Of a stretch of 64,000 nucleotides of DNA, positions 44,019 through 53,507 are shown piece by piece. Source of the DNA: Geoalkalibacter subterraneus. Lineage in GTDB: Bacteria > Desulfobacterota > Desulfuromonadia > Desulfuromonadales > Geoalkalibacteraceae. Location: the NCBI RefSeq assembly GCF_000827125.1, contig NZ_CP010311.1, forward strand, positions 3,369,001-3,433,000. The letters are read 5' to 3'. The notes beneath the pieces were generated by a model. The model made no database searches. It saw only the letters and a list, made by a program, of their open reading frames with translations, and was not told the DNA's origin. Every line of letters starts with the position of its first letter. Within the stretch, counting starts at the first letter, position 1. The translations under genes were made by a program, and so were the position numbers.

Positions 44019-44234
44019 TTAGTAGACTTTGCCTGTATGCTCACCATCCGGCGCACCGCCGGTGGTCTCAACCACAGCGTTTGCCTGAATCTCGTCAATA
44101 ATCCCCTGGCACAGCGCCTCCAGCACCTTGCGCCGGTACGCGGCAACAGCGCCACCGTCGTTGCTTTGGTGAGCCGGTACGGCAGCCATCCGCGCCTCGA
44201 CAAAGTCGGCCATGCTCTGCTTGGTCAGCCCCAT
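44019..44234 (-). CDS. Hypothetical protein between gpV and gp38-like gene
   Basis: This 71-residue protein starts MGLTKQSMADFVEARMAAVPAHQ. It is predicted helical with an acidic tail. The start overlaps the gpV stop by 1 nt. No family is recognised. Confidence 0.55.
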   Translation of the reverse strand: MGLTKQSMADFVEARMAAVPAHQSNDGGAVAAYRRKVLEALCQGIIDEIQANAVVETTGGAPDGEHTGKVY

Positions 44235-44806
44235 CAGAAACTCTCCTGAACTGTTGCGCTGATGTGAGGGTGCGGCTTGCCGGTAAAGGCGCAGATACAA
44301 TCGCCCTGGACCGCCCCCTTGAGCTGGCCGCTGCCACCATCGATGTCGACCTTGTTCTTGCTGATCAGCGTCGTCTTTCCCGCGACGTTGATGTCGGCAT
44401 TGCCGCCGACGTCAATCAAGGTCTGACCGGCGGTGTTGATGTGCAACTGGCCGGCGGCGCGGTCGTACTGCACAAAGCCGCCGTCAGCAAAGTCAATGCG
44501 GCGCACCGTTTCGCGGTCACCATTGGCCGGGTGCGCTGCCTGGTAAATCGCCGGGAGCACCAGGCCTTGGGCCAGGTCGCCGCAGGGGGCCAGCAGCAGA
44601 ACTTGTTCGCCGACCTCGGGTGCCCACCAGTCGCGGTCGTTGCTTGCGCGGCGAGTCAGCCAGGGAAGCCAGGTGGTCAGCAGGTTGCCCGATTTGACCC
44701 GCACTTTTGCGGCGGGTGCGTCGAGTTCAGCCACCGTGCCGACGCGCAACAGGTTGGCAACCATGCGCTCCAGCTCACTGACGCGGTAGTTCAGCGGCTC
44801 GTTCAT
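44234..44806 (-). CDS. Baseplate assembly protein V (spike)
   Basis: This 190-residue protein starts MNEPLNYRVSELERMVANLLRVGTV, carries the OB-fold segment GNLLTTWLPWLTRRASNDRDWW and then repeats of beta-helix type (GQTLIDVGGNADINVAGKTTLI). It is the membrane-puncturing spike of contractile phages. It starts inside the stop codon of the previous gene. Confidence 0.9.
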   Translation of the reverse strand: MNEPLNYRVSELERMVANLLRVGTVAELDAPAAKVRVKSGNLLTTWLPWLTRRASNDRDWWAPEVGEQVLLLAPCGDLAQGLVLPAIYQAAHPANGDRETVRRIDFADGGFVQYDRAAGQLHINTAGQTLIDVGGNADINVAGKTTLISKNKVDIDGGSGQLKGAVQGDCICAFTGKPHPHISATVQESF

Positions 44807-45357
44807 CAGTCGCTGCCTCCCAGCTTGATATAGTCGTCCTCGTGGGGCTCGCCGATTTCCGGTGCAAAGCCGACGTAGAGCTCGGAGGGCAGCACGCCTT
44901 CTCCGGCCCAGATATCGGCCCCCAGGCGCACCCGCTGTTCCCAGGTCACAGCCCACAGCGCAACGCCCGCCTTGTCGAACTCGGCCCCGTACAGGTTGTC
45001 GAGTCGGGTCACGCTGGCCGCGCTGCAGCCGGTCTGCCCGAAGCGCGCCCCCTCCACCTCGGCCAGCACACCTTCGGCCAGCTCCAGCGCATCCATGCCG
45101 CGCTCGTTGCGGCCTCCCGCGTGCCGCGTCAGGCAGTAAGCGCTGTAGCGGCACAGAAAGTCGTATTCGCCGTTGCCGTGCTCGCTGCCCCGGGTCGCAC
45201 CCAGGCAGGCCACCAGCACCGCAGGCGCCGCCAGGCTGCCCCGCGACAGCTCCCCGCCGGAGAACTCCCCCGCGTACAGGTCGCAAGTGCGAAGACCGGG
45301 CAGGGCTGTTTTCAGGTGCGCCACGGCGGCGCGCTGCAGCTGGTTGGGAGTCGTCAC
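44806..45357 (-). CDS. DUF1834 family protein (Mu gp37)
   Basis: This 183-residue protein is of the gp37/DUF1834 type, likely a tail terminator or connector component. It includes ELAEGVLAEVEGARFG and the DNLYGAEFDKAGVALWAVTWEQ strand region. Its order after gp36 (DUF1320) and before gpV fits Mu relatives. Confidence 0.82.
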   Translation of the reverse strand: MTTPNQLQRAAVAHLKTALPGLRTCDLYAGEFSGGELSRGSLAAPAVLVACLGATRGSEHGNGEYDFLCRYSAYCLTRHAGGRNERGMDALELAEGVLAEVEGARFGQTGCSAASVTRLDNLYGAEFDKAGVALWAVTWEQRVRLGADIWAGEGVLPSELYVGFAPEIGEPHEDDYIKLGGSD

Positions 45358-45777
45358 TTAATAGCCTCCGCCGTCAAAAACCGAGCGCCCCGGCTTGAAC
45401 TCGGCAGCGTAGGTGTCGTCACCTGCAGCCTCCTGCGCCTGATCGTCCACGCCAAGGCTGACCTTGCCGCCGGCGATCTCGCGCAGCAGCCTGCGGGCCT
45501 CATCGGCCTGCTTGCTCCAGCGCTCGTCGTGTGTGTCGGAATCGGTGGCCAGCACGTCGCGGGCCAGAATGCACGCCAGGCGCGTCAGAGTCAGCGGCAC
45601 GGTGGAAAGCGGCAGCTCGTAGCGCGGCGCCAGATACATATCGATTTCAGCCGAAGCGTCCGCAATCGCCGCGTCGATCACGGCGGAATCGATAATCCCC
45701 GCGCCGTCGCGGTCGGTGAGCTGCACCAGCAGCTGCTCGCCGAATCTCTCTATCATCTGTGCCTGGGTGCAATACAT
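45358..45777 (-). CDS. DUF1320 family protein (Mu gp36)
   Basis: This 139-residue protein opens MYCTQAQMIERFGEQLLVQLTDRDG and shows DASAEIDMYLAPRYELPLSTVP, the hallmark of gp36 head-tail connector proteins. Confidence 0.9.
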   Translation of the reverse strand: MYCTQAQMIERFGEQLLVQLTDRDGAGIIDSAVIDAAIADASAEIDMYLAPRYELPLSTVPLTLTRLACILARDVLATDSDTHDERWSKQADEARRLLREIAGGKVSLGVDDQAQEAAGDDTYAAEFKPGRSVFDGGGY

Positions 45778-45780
45778 CGG

Positions 45781-45984
45781 TTACTCCTTCTTTGCCCCGC
45801 CGGCCTTCTTGCCGCCCTTGGCCTTGCCACCCTCGACCCCGGCCTCAACTTCGAGCATCGGCTCGTTGAAAAGCACCTCCAGCTCTTTCTCGCTGAAGTG
45901 ATCATCGGCGTATTCGGTCGGCTGCTTGCTGTGGGCGACGCCGCAGCGGCGGAAACCGTCGCGCCTGGCAGTAATGCGAATCAT
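45781..45984 (-). CDS. Small HI1506-like phage protein
   Basis: This 67-residue protein starts at MIRITARRDGFRRCGVAHS and ends in a Lys/Gly/Ala-rich tail. Its position between the major head protein and gp36 and the FRRCGV motif fit the HI1506/gp35 family, which is of unknown role. Confidence 0.7.
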   Translation of the reverse strand: MIRITARRDGFRRCGVAHSKQPTEYADDHFSEKELEVLFNEPMLEVEAGVEGGKAKGGKKAGGAKKE

Positions 45985-46052
45985 AAAAACCTCCGGCAAA
46001 AGGGGAGCGGGCACGCGGCCCGCGCCCCTTATCTCAGGTTGACGTCAGCGCC

Positions 46053-46946
46053 TTAGTCCAGCCAGGGCACTTCGAGCAGCTCGACGCGGTTGAAGTTGAT
46101 GTTGCTGTCGCCGCCGTTGATCAGCTGAGCTTGCAGGATCTTGCGCGCCGCACTGGCGTTGCTCGAGCCCACCACCAGAAGGTTGGGCTTGACGCCCAGG
46201 GGCTTGCCGTGGTCGCCCTTGAAGGCGCTCAGGGCGTCGTAGGCGGCTTCGAAATTCGCGGCACTGAGAACCGCTTTGCTGCCAAACGCCATCTGCCAGA
46301 AGCCGAAGCCCACGTTCTTGCGGTCATCGACGCCGTAGATCAGCTCGTTGCGGTTAAACACGTTGTCGTCTTCAGGCTTGTCCTTGTTGACGAACTGCGG
46401 CTCCTTGCGCATCTGCAGAATCAGCGGCTTCAAGGGCCGGCGGGTGTCGAGCAGAAACCAGGGGTTCTCGGCACCGGCCTGCACGTTGCTCACGCTGGCG
46501 GTGCTGCCGTCGGCCTGGATCACCGGGTGATCGGTGTCGAAGAAATACTGGCCGTCGTAGCATTCGGTGGCGAAGCCGGACGCCAGCAGGTCAAACACCA
46601 GCTGATCGGGGTGCTCTCCGGCTGACTGGCCGAGCATCTCCATCATCGGCGAATACACGCCGTACTGGTCGTCTTCGACCTTTTCGCGCGGCACGCCCAC
46701 GGTCAGCTCGAACTTCTTGTTCTTGATGCTGTAATCGTGCTGCTGCAGGTTGTGAATGTGCCGGTCGCCGACCCATTCGCGCATGCCGGGGATATCGCCC
46801 AGCCAGCCGTAATCCTCCGCGCCGGTGGTCGACGGCACGCGGGTGGCCACCTTGTTCCACATGGGCGCGACGCCGCCGAAGCCGCGCTGGAAGGCGGCGT
46901 TGAAGGCGCGGAACAGAATAGAAAGATTGCCGCTGTTGATGATCAT
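46053..46946 (-). CDS. Mu-like major head subunit (gpT)
   Basis: This 297-residue capsid protein opens MIINSGNLSILFRAFNAAFQRGF and includes GWLGDIPGMREWVGDRH and PWFLLDTRRPLKPLILQMRKEP, all typical of Mu gpT. Its long conserved stretch makes this one of the firmest phage calls. Confidence 0.95.
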   Translation of the reverse strand: MIINSGNLSILFRAFNAAFQRGFGGVAPMWNKVATRVPSTTGAEDYGWLGDIPGMREWVGDRHIHNLQQHDYSIKNKKFELTVGVPREKVEDDQYGVYSPMMEMLGQSAGEHPDQLVFDLLASGFATECYDGQYFFDTDHPVIQADGSTASVSNVQAGAENPWFLLDTRRPLKPLILQMRKEPQFVNKDKPEDDNVFNRNELIYGVDDRKNVGFGFWQMAFGSKAVLSAANFEAAYDALSAFKGDHGKPLGVKPNLLVVGSSNASAARKILQAQLINGGDSNINFNRVELLEVPWLD

Positions 46947-46980
46947 GTGAAAGCTCCTTTATCTCGACTTAAATGGTTGA

Positions 46981-47385
46981 TTATCGAAGATCGACCCAGA
47001 CGCCCTGGGCGTCGACGTCGAAAACCTTGCCGGCCACAGACAGCGTGCCGGTGCCATCGGTCTTGGCGACCGTCTCGTCGTCCGCGATGTAGCAGTCGGT
47101 GCCGATGTCGGCAGTAGCAACGGGGTCGGTGCTGCTGTTGGCGAAGCGGAAAATGCCGCGCTCGATGCGCACATCGGCCGCGTCGTCTGCGCCTGCGCTG
47201 TTGTCGACCGTCTCGGCGCAGCGCCCCACGCCGAGCAGCGTGGTGGCGGCAGCTCCGGGGGTGGCGCGGCCGTTGGCGTCGCGGGCGACCATAGCGCCTG
47301 CGAAAAAGATTTTGGCGGCAGCGGCCTTGAGCGTAAGCTGGTCGCCGCTGCGGCGGGCGGTGTCTCGTTCGGCGGTCAGAGCCAT
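46981..47385 (-). CDS. Capsid decoration-like protein
   Basis: This 134-residue protein (MALTAERDTARRSGDQLTLK at its start) is beta-rich with IFFAGAMVARDANGRATPG and DCYIADDETVAKTDGTG. It lies between protease and major head genes, where head decoration or cement proteins are found. Confidence 0.75.
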   Translation of the reverse strand: MALTAERDTARRSGDQLTLKAAAAKIFFAGAMVARDANGRATPGAAATTLLGVGRCAETVDNSAGADDAADVRIERGIFRFANSSTDPVATADIGTDCYIADDETVAKTDGTGTLSVAGKVFDVDAQGVWVDLR

Positions 47386-47423
47386 AAGGTTTCTCCTCTA
47401 TCCTTGGGAAAAGATTGTGGCGG

Positions 47424-48452
47424 TTATTCCGCCGGGTTGGCTTTGCGGTAGTCCTCGGCGCTGATACCCAGGTTGCGGCACACGGCCAGCTCTTCTTCGG
47501 TCAGGCTGTCTGCATCGCCGCCCTCGGGAGCTTTGCCCCCGGTCTGGGTGCCGCCCTTAAGTGCTGCGATCGCAGGGGTCTTCTCGAGATACCCCTTAAG
47601 CGCCGCGACATCTTTGTTGCCCAGCTCTTTCGCCCAGTCTTTCTGGGCGGGCAGCAGCTTGCCGTCGGCGATACCTTTGTCCACCAGGGCGGTCACTTCG
47701 CCGCTGGTCTGCTGCGCTTTCAGCGCGGCCACCTCGGTCTTGAGCGACTCGAAGATCTCCATCGGCACGAACTTGGCCGGGTCGGGCTTGGCGGCTTTAA
47801 GCGCCGCAATCTCATCATCCTTGCCCTTGGCCGCATCCGCCTTGGCTTTGAGTGCGGTCATGGCGCTTTTGATCTGCTCGTCGCTCGCGTCTTCGGCAAG
47901 CCCCAACAGCGCAATCAACTCTTCTCGGTTCATGGTGTGCTCCTCTTCTGTGGTTGAAAACTTCGCGGCGGCCCGGGCCGCCAGGTCACTATGGCCGTCC
48001 AGGGCCGGGTAGTTGGTCAAAGCGGCCATCAGCAGCTGCGTGACGGTGCCGCTTTGCCGGTCGTATCTGAAAACGGGAGAGATATAGCGGTACTCGCCGG
48101 CCTCGATCAGCGCCCGGGCACGTTCGGTCCAGCGCACATCGGTGGCGTAGAGCCCATCGCCCTCGCGCCATTCGAGGCGCTTGAACCAACCGGCCGCAGG
48201 CGCGGGCTTGCCGTTGTTCTCGGCGTTGAGGGTCTGGTGTTCGTAGTCGATGACAAAGTCGCCCCGGGCGGCTTCGGCCTGGGCGATGAGCCGCGCGGCG
48301 GCCGCAGCGTCGACCTTCCAGCTTTCGACGTCACCGGGGCGGCCATCTCTGGCGCGGAACTCTCCAGCCGGCACCAGCATGATTTCGGTCGGCACGCCGC
48401 CGGTCAGTTCGGACACGCAGGCGGCAATGGCAATGCGGTGTTTTTTGATCAT
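47424..48452 (-). CDS. Phage head maturation protease with scaffold (Mu I/Z type)
   Basis: This 342-residue protein has an N-terminal protease part (FVIDYEHQTLNAENNGKPAPAAGWF with the catalytic-type His, and EYRYISPVF) and a C-terminal scaffold with long charged helices and TDGG-like ends. In Mu the scaffold is also made separately from an internal start; MNREELIALLG near residue 173 could serve this, with a GAGGAG just upstream. Confidence 0.88.
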   Translation of the reverse strand: MIKKHRIAIAACVSELTGGVPTEIMLVPAGEFRARDGRPGDVESWKVDAAAAARLIAQAEAARGDFVIDYEHQTLNAENNGKPAPAAGWFKRLEWREGDGLYATDVRWTERARALIEAGEYRYISPVFRYDRQSGTVTQLLMAALTNYPALDGHSDLAARAAAKFSTTEEEHTMNREELIALLGLAEDASDEQIKSAMTALKAKADAAKGKDDEIAALKAAKPDPAKFVPMEIFESLKTEVAALKAQQTSGEVTALVDKGIADGKLLPAQKDWAKELGNKDVAALKGYLEKTPAIAALKGGTQTGGKAPEGGDADSLTEEELAVCRNLGISAEDYRKANPAE

Positions 48453-48613
48453 CCTCGTCCCTCCATGGGCCGCTTTTGCTTTTGCGGGTCAGTGGTCTGA
48501 ATCAGAACCGTTTTTAAACCCTTTTTAAAATCCTCTGTATTGAACGATCTTTGCTTCCCCGTACGTTGGGGTGGTCGCGACCCTTTAAAGCCGTTACAGG
48601 GCAAATTTCGCGT

Positions 48614-49063
48614 TCAGCCTTCCAGCGCCTGCGCCATGTGTTCCTCCACCAGGCGCAGCACCTCGGTCTCATCGCCGCGCGAAAGTCCCAGAAAGGGCCG
48701 TTCCGGAATGTTCGCTTCGTCGCGCCCGAACTGATGCGTCGCGCCGTAGATCCGGTCGGTGCCGAACACCAGCTCTTTCGCGCTGGCCTGGTAGCGCAGC
48801 GTGCCCGCCAAAAGATCATCGAGCACCAGGACCTTGCCTTTATTGCGCTTCTTGCGCTTTTTGTACTGCGGCGACAGCGGCTCCCAGGGGTCACCTTCCG
48901 GGCTCTGCTGCTCCTTGAACCTCTCGTCGTGGGCCAGCAGCAGGTATCCGCCGATATCGCGAAAGACCGGCGCGAGGTTGCCCGCCTTTTGCTCCAGTCT
49001 CTCCAGCGCCGCCTTGACCTCCTCGATCCCGCTGACTTCGACGTTGAACTTCGCACCGGCCAC
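48614..49063 (-). CDS. Phage virion morphogenesis protein (Mu gpG)
   Basis: This 149-residue protein uses a GTG start overlapping the preceding stop codon (TAGTG). It includes SGIEEVKAALERLEQKAGNL and PWEPLSPQYKKRKKRNKGKVL, typical of the gpG tail-completion family. The following 160 nt (48453-48613) show no convincing gene. Confidence 0.9.
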   Translation of the reverse strand: MAGAKFNVEVSGIEEVKAALERLEQKAGNLAPVFRDIGGYLLLAHDERFKEQQSPEGDPWEPLSPQYKKRKKRNKGKVLVLDDLLAGTLRYQASAKELVFGTDRIYGATHQFGRDEANIPERPFLGLSRGDETEVLRLVEEHMAQALEG

Positions 49064-49827
49064 TACCGCCTCCGCCCGTCGGTCTCACTACGCAGCCGCG
49101 CGGCAATGTCGGCCGGCAGCGCAGCGATCTTCTCGTCGATAAATCCGGCCCGGTTCTCTCCTGGCCGATATTCAAAGCCCGGATCGATGCCGTGCGGCAC
49201 CTTGACGGTGCGCGGGCTTGGGCCGCGCACGCCGACGGTCTTTTCCTCCCACTCGACCGGCGGGGCGCTCTGGGCCACATCCAGCCCCATGCGCCGGGCG
49301 TCGGCTTCGCTGATCATGCGCTTTTTGCACTTGCAGCCCCAGCCGTTCTGCGGGGTGTGGGTGTCCCACCAGGGGTCATCGAGCGGCAGCACCAGCCCAT
49401 CCCAGGCCAGATGCTCCGGGCGCGGGTCTTCGCTGCCGCCGTGGCGGTACAGGCCATAGGGCCTGCGGCGCCTCAGCTCCGGGTCGGCCATCTGCGCTTC
49501 GCGCCCGGCGTGATAGCTCTGCCGCAGGTTCGTTTCAAAGATCACCCGGGTGCGCCAGTTGCGCCCTCCGGTGTAGCTCCAGCCGCGTCGCTCGACGATC
49601 TCGTCAAAGTCGCGGCGAAACTCCTCCAGGGTGGTGCCTTCAGCGATCGCCTTATCCACCGCTGCGCGCAGATCGGCCAGCAGGTCCGCCTTGGCCGCGC
49701 CGGCCACCATGAAGGCGTGGTTGTGCTCTGCGGCATACACATCCGTCCAAACCGCCGTGAGCTGCGGATACTTGCGGCGGAAGAACGCGATCTGCTCCGC
49801 AAAAGGCAGGCTGCCGTATTCAGCCAT
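49063..49827 (-). CDS. Phage minor head protein (Mu F-like, gp30)
   Basis: This 254-residue protein starts at MAEYGSLPFAEQIAFFRRKY. It shows TNLRQSYHAGREAQM and DPWWDTHTPQNGWGCKC, the signature of the minor head protein F family, which is needed for early capsid assembly and DNA entry. Confidence 0.92.
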   Translation of the reverse strand: MAEYGSLPFAEQIAFFRRKYPQLTAVWTDVYAAEHNHAFMVAGAAKADLLADLRAAVDKAIAEGTTLEEFRRDFDEIVERRGWSYTGGRNWRTRVIFETNLRQSYHAGREAQMADPELRRRRPYGLYRHGGSEDPRPEHLAWDGLVLPLDDPWWDTHTPQNGWGCKCKKRMISEADARRMGLDVAQSAPPVEWEEKTVGVRGPSPRTVKVPHGIDPGFEYRPGENRAGFIDEKIAALPADIAARLRSETDGRRR

Positions 49828-49828
49828 C

Positions 49829-51391
49829 CTAGAGATCCTCCAGAATCTCGTAACGCCCGGCCAGGGCCGCAGCGGCCAGGGCCTGCGCCATCGCATCGGC
49901 CAGCGCGGCCGAGTCCATCTCGGGCCAGGCCTCGATCAGCGAGTCGCGCAGCTCCTCGAGAGAGCTCGCCTGCTCCACCTTGCGGCGGATCACCTCGACC
50001 ATGTCTTCGACCGGCTTGCGCGCTTCACGCTCGAGCCGGGCGATCTGCTGCGCCTGTGGGTCATCGGCTTCACTCTGCCCTTTAAGCGCCGCAAGCGCGG
50101 TCAGAGACTCGGGCGGGGCGGGTTTGACGCTTCGCTGCAAAACCTCTTCTCCTTCTTCGGCCTGCGGGATGCGGGTCTTTTCATGCAGCCACCAGGAGGG
50201 GATCTTGGCGCCCAGGTCGACAAACACCGGCAGGCTCTCCGAGAGCAGCTTGAAATCCTCGGTGTCGCCGGGGTCGAGAAAGAACCTCGGCGCGCGGCGG
50301 CGGTCTTCGATGCCGAAGTTGAGCGCGGCCATCGGCCACAGGATGTCGCGGCAGATGGTGCCGGCGTACTGGCGCGCGTCGGAGCGCAGCAGGCTCTGCT
50401 GGCTGCGCTCGTGCACGTTGCCCAGCGCGTTGGTATTGGTGCCCTCGCCGGTGCCGCTGGTCAGTGTGGAGCCCAGAATCGCCTTGCCCTTGGCCCGTTC
50501 GCACCAACGCATCATGGACTCGAACAGGTCGGACTTGCCGTTTGCCGCCTCTTTGAACTCGATCTGCATCCCTTCGGGGATGATGCCGGCGGCGCGGTGG
50601 CCAAGCGTTGTGACCGCCCGCAGCAGCGTTGCCCTCTCTTTCGAGGTGGCGTTGCGCGGATAGGTGCCGATGCGCGCGGGCAGACCGTAGATTTCGAGCA
50701 GCTCGGCCAGATCGCCCAGTGCGTAGTTCTGAAACAGGTAGGGCCAGGCCAGCACCCGGAGCAGGCCGGACCTTGACACATAGCCCGCCTTGGCGCGGTG
50801 GCGGTGCTGTACCCAACCCAGTGGCCACAGCGGCGCACCGGTTGCCGAGTTGTCGCGCAGGCGCAGCTCCTGCTGGTTGTCGAGCGGCAGGCGAAACCAC
50901 GAATGCGGCCGAAAGATCGGCTGCTCGATAATGCGCCGGCCGCCGTCGATCGACCAGGGCAGCTCCAGGTTGGCCCAGCCGTGGCCGATGCCCGAGCCCA
51001 TTTCGATAATCAGATCTTCGACCTCAATGCCGCTGAACACATCGGCGCAGAATTCCGCCGCCTTTTTCTCCTGGGCGTTTGCGCCGTCGGGTGCCACGAT
51101 CTGCCATTCCATTTCGGCGGCGAGCTGGCGGCGCTTACCCAGGTCTGCGGCGATCTGCGGGTCTTTCTCCTCCATGTCGTCGAACAGCTCGTGCTGCGCC
51201 TTGATGTCGCCGCGCTCGGCGTCTTCGAGAATGCGGTAGAGCCGGGCAGGGGTCAGGCCCTTGCTGGGGTGCTCGGCGAATTCGCGCTTGAGCATGCCGA
51301 TGCGCGATTCGTTGTCGGTCTGCTGCTCTTTGAGCGCGTCGGTTTCATCTGCGCCGAACAGCCGTTTCACGAGGCTTTTGACACTCACCAT
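49829..51391 (-). CDS. Portal protein (DUF935, Mu gp29)
   Basis: This 520-residue portal forms the DNA-entry ring. It includes LTPARLYRILEDAERGDIKAQHELFDDMEEKD, the HGWANLELPW segment and GTNTNALGNVHERSQQSLL. Overlap of 7 nt with the terminase gene and an AGGAGG at its start support co-translation. Confidence 0.94.
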   Translation of the reverse strand: MVSVKSLVKRLFGADETDALKEQQTDNESRIGMLKREFAEHPSKGLTPARLYRILEDAERGDIKAQHELFDDMEEKDPQIAADLGKRRQLAAEMEWQIVAPDGANAQEKKAAEFCADVFSGIEVEDLIIEMGSGIGHGWANLELPWSIDGGRRIIEQPIFRPHSWFRLPLDNQQELRLRDNSATGAPLWPLGWVQHRHRAKAGYVSRSGLLRVLAWPYLFQNYALGDLAELLEIYGLPARIGTYPRNATSKERATLLRAVTTLGHRAAGIIPEGMQIEFKEAANGKSDLFESMMRWCERAKGKAILGSTLTSGTGEGTNTNALGNVHERSQQSLLRSDARQYAGTICRDILWPMAALNFGIEDRRRAPRFFLDPGDTEDFKLLSESLPVFVDLGAKIPSWWLHEKTRIPQAEEGEEVLQRSVKPAPPESLTALAALKGQSEADDPQAQQIARLEREARKPVEDMVEVIRRKVEQASSLEELRDSLIEAWPEMDSAALADAMAQALAAAALAGRYEILEDL

Positions 51392-52902
51392 GCACCTCCT
51401 ATGGCCTCGGCCAGGTCGTCATTGTTATCGTCCTCGTCGGCCGAGCCGTTCCAGCCGCTGTTCGATCCGGGGGCGGCGGTAAAGTCGATCTCTACCGCCT
51501 CCATCAGGCTTGCGTAGTACGCCATGGCAATGGCGATGGCGGCGTCGCCGTGGCGGTTCTTGCTGTCGCCGGTCTTGCCCTCCGGAAGCCTCGGGATGCC
51601 TTTGACTACCTGCAGCGCCCGCAGGTCATCGAGCACCTCGCGGTCGCGGGGGATCGAGAGCAGATCATCCTCGAAAGCCGCCTTGAGCTTTGGCATGTTC
51701 TCCAGGTACCAGCCTTGTGAGAGCATCACCGCTTCGATGCGCCCCGCGCCGTAGCGGTAGGCGGTCTGCTCGGCCAGGTATTGCCCGTTTCCGCGCGCAT
51801 CGAGTGCGCCGGCCTGCAGTCGCGGCAGGCGGTCGGCGATGTAGTTGAGCACCTGCTCCTGTTGCTTGAACGGCACGTTGCGCAGCTCGACCAGGAACGG
51901 CACAAACCGCGAGAGGTCGCGGCGGATGGCGATCGGGGCGATCACCGTCAGGTCGCCAGAGCGCCCGAAGTCTTCCCCGAAAGCGTGCGGGTCGCCCGGG
52001 TCAAGGGCGGTGAGGTGCGGCAGCAGCTCTTTCTCGCACCAGTCGCGCATCTCGGCTTCGCGCAGATGTTCCGGCCAGCCGTTGAATTCGGCCGATCCCT
52101 CGAAACGCAAGACCGGTGCTTCGCCCATGCGCGACTCGATCAGCGCGCGCGACAGGTAGGCCCCGCCGCCGCTCTTGGGCACGCAGTAATATTCCTCCAG
52201 CGCGTCTTCGCGGGTGGCGGTGTCGCGCAGCAGGTTGTTTTTCCATTCGTCTTCGGCCGCCTGGCTCCAGTCGGTGCCGCGCACCTGGCAGATGCGCTTG
52301 TACAGACCGTCGCGGCAGGCGTCGTCGAGAGTAATGCGGTGCACGCTGTAGCGTTTCTTACCGGCGCGGCTGTCCTGAATGATCTCGTTGAACAGGTTCT
52401 CCACGCCGTTGTGGGTGCTGATCAGCCGCACCTTTGCGCCCCACATGGTCAGCGCCAGCGCCGCTTTGAGCACTTCGGCCAGCTGCTCGTGGAAGGCGGC
52501 CTCGTCGATGGTGACGTTGCCCTGCCGGCCGCGCATGTTCGAGGGCCTGGAGGAAAGCGCCTGAATCTTGAACCCGCTGGTAAAGCGGATGGTGTAGGTG
52601 AGGATGTCTTTGTCCTCGTCTTCGAGGATCTCTTCCTGGATCTCGCTGGCGGCCCGATTGAACGCCTTTGCCCACATGGCGCAGGCGTCGATAAACTCGA
52701 TCGCCATCTCCTTATTGGAGCCGACGTAAAAATGATTGGTGCCGCCTGCCGCTTTCGACGCGCTTGCGGAGAGAACCGCGTCCGCCGCTTCGGCCCAGGT
52801 CAGACCGGTCCGGCGGCTTTTCTCGGCGATTTTGAGCTGCGATTCATCGGCAACCCAGCGCCGCTGGTAGGGCAGCAAAATGCTTTCGGGCGTCTCGCTC
52901 AT
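51385..52902 (-). CDS. Terminase large subunit (Mu gp28)
   Basis: This 505-residue packaging motor has an N-terminal ATPase (LKIAEKSRRTGLTWAEA as Walker A-like, VTIDEAAFHEQ as Walker B) and a C-terminal nuclease with acidic residues (FGEDFGRSGD, ALDARGNGQY, RHGDAAIAIAMAYYA). It is preceded by the DUF3486 small subunit. Confidence 0.94.
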   Translation of the reverse strand: MSETPESILLPYQRRWVADESQLKIAEKSRRTGLTWAEAADAVLSASASKAAGGTNHFYVGSNKEMAIEFIDACAMWAKAFNRAASEIQEEILEDEDKDILTYTIRFTSGFKIQALSSRPSNMRGRQGNVTIDEAAFHEQLAEVLKAALALTMWGAKVRLISTHNGVENLFNEIIQDSRAGKKRYSVHRITLDDACRDGLYKRICQVRGTDWSQAAEDEWKNNLLRDTATREDALEEYYCVPKSGGGAYLSRALIESRMGEAPVLRFEGSAEFNGWPEHLREAEMRDWCEKELLPHLTALDPGDPHAFGEDFGRSGDLTVIAPIAIRRDLSRFVPFLVELRNVPFKQQEQVLNYIADRLPRLQAGALDARGNGQYLAEQTAYRYGAGRIEAVMLSQGWYLENMPKLKAAFEDDLLSIPRDREVLDDLRALQVVKGIPRLPEGKTGDSKNRHGDAAIAIAMAYYASLMEAVEIDFTAAPGSNSGWNGSADEDDNNDDLAEAIGGAW

Positions 52903-53504
52903 GCAGTCCCCAGAATCTCGCGTTTGATCGCCTCGATCGAATCGCGGCTCATGCCCTGGTTGGCCAGGGTCTTCTCCGTCACGTCGGCCGCGGCCTCGGC
53001 GGCCTGCCTGCGGATCTCTGCCTCGCGCTTGACGTTGAGGTTTGCGGCCTGTTCAAGACGCTGTGTGGTCAGCGCCAGGTCTTTAAGCATGCCGACCACC
53101 GCCGGGGCGTTCTCAGGGTCGACCCCGCCGCGCTTGAGCATGCGGGTCAGGTCGAAGGAGAGGCTGCGCAGGATCTCGTTGACCAGGCTGCCGACCTGCC
53201 CCTGGGGCGCGGCTCCGAGCTTGCCGATCCACACTTCGGCGATTTCGCGCGACTCGCGCAGCTCCTTGCCGATCTCCTCCATCTCAAGCGCGTAGCGGTT
53301 GACTGCGCTTTTACTCAGCCTCTCCGGCGTCCCGTCGGGCAGATCGGCGCGGGTGCGCAAATCTTCGAGCATGGCGTTGATGCGCCTCACCGCTTCGAGC
53401 TGCGTGACGCGGCGATCGGCGAGCAGCTCGTTGAGCTGGGCGCGGATATCGTCTGGCAAAAGGTCAATGCTCGACTGCTGGCGCTTTTTGCGCGTGCGGC
53501 CCAT
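52899..53504 (-). CDS. DUF3486 protein, probable terminase small subunit (Mu gp27)
   Basis: This 201-residue helical protein opens MGRTRKKRQQSSIDLLPDDIRAQLNELLADRRVTQLEAV and contains SKSAVNRYALEME, a DNA-binding helix-turn-helix type segment. Position before gp28 and family match support a small terminase role. Confidence 0.9.
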   Translation of the reverse strand: MGRTRKKRQQSSIDLLPDDIRAQLNELLADRRVTQLEAVRRINAMLEDLRTRADLPDGTPERLSKSAVNRYALEMEEIGKELRESREIAEVWIGKLGAAPQGQVGSLVNEILRSLSFDLTRMLKRGGVDPENAPAVVGMLKDLALTTQRLEQAANLNVKREAEIRRQAAEAAADVTEKTLANQGMSRDSIEAIKREILGTA

Positions 53505-53507
53505 GGG

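Noticed and set aside
44234-45286. 350-codon frame extending gpV upstream through the DUF1834 gene
   Set aside because: The upstream part is the shifted shadow of DUF1834; gpV starts at the MNEPL codon overlapping that stop.
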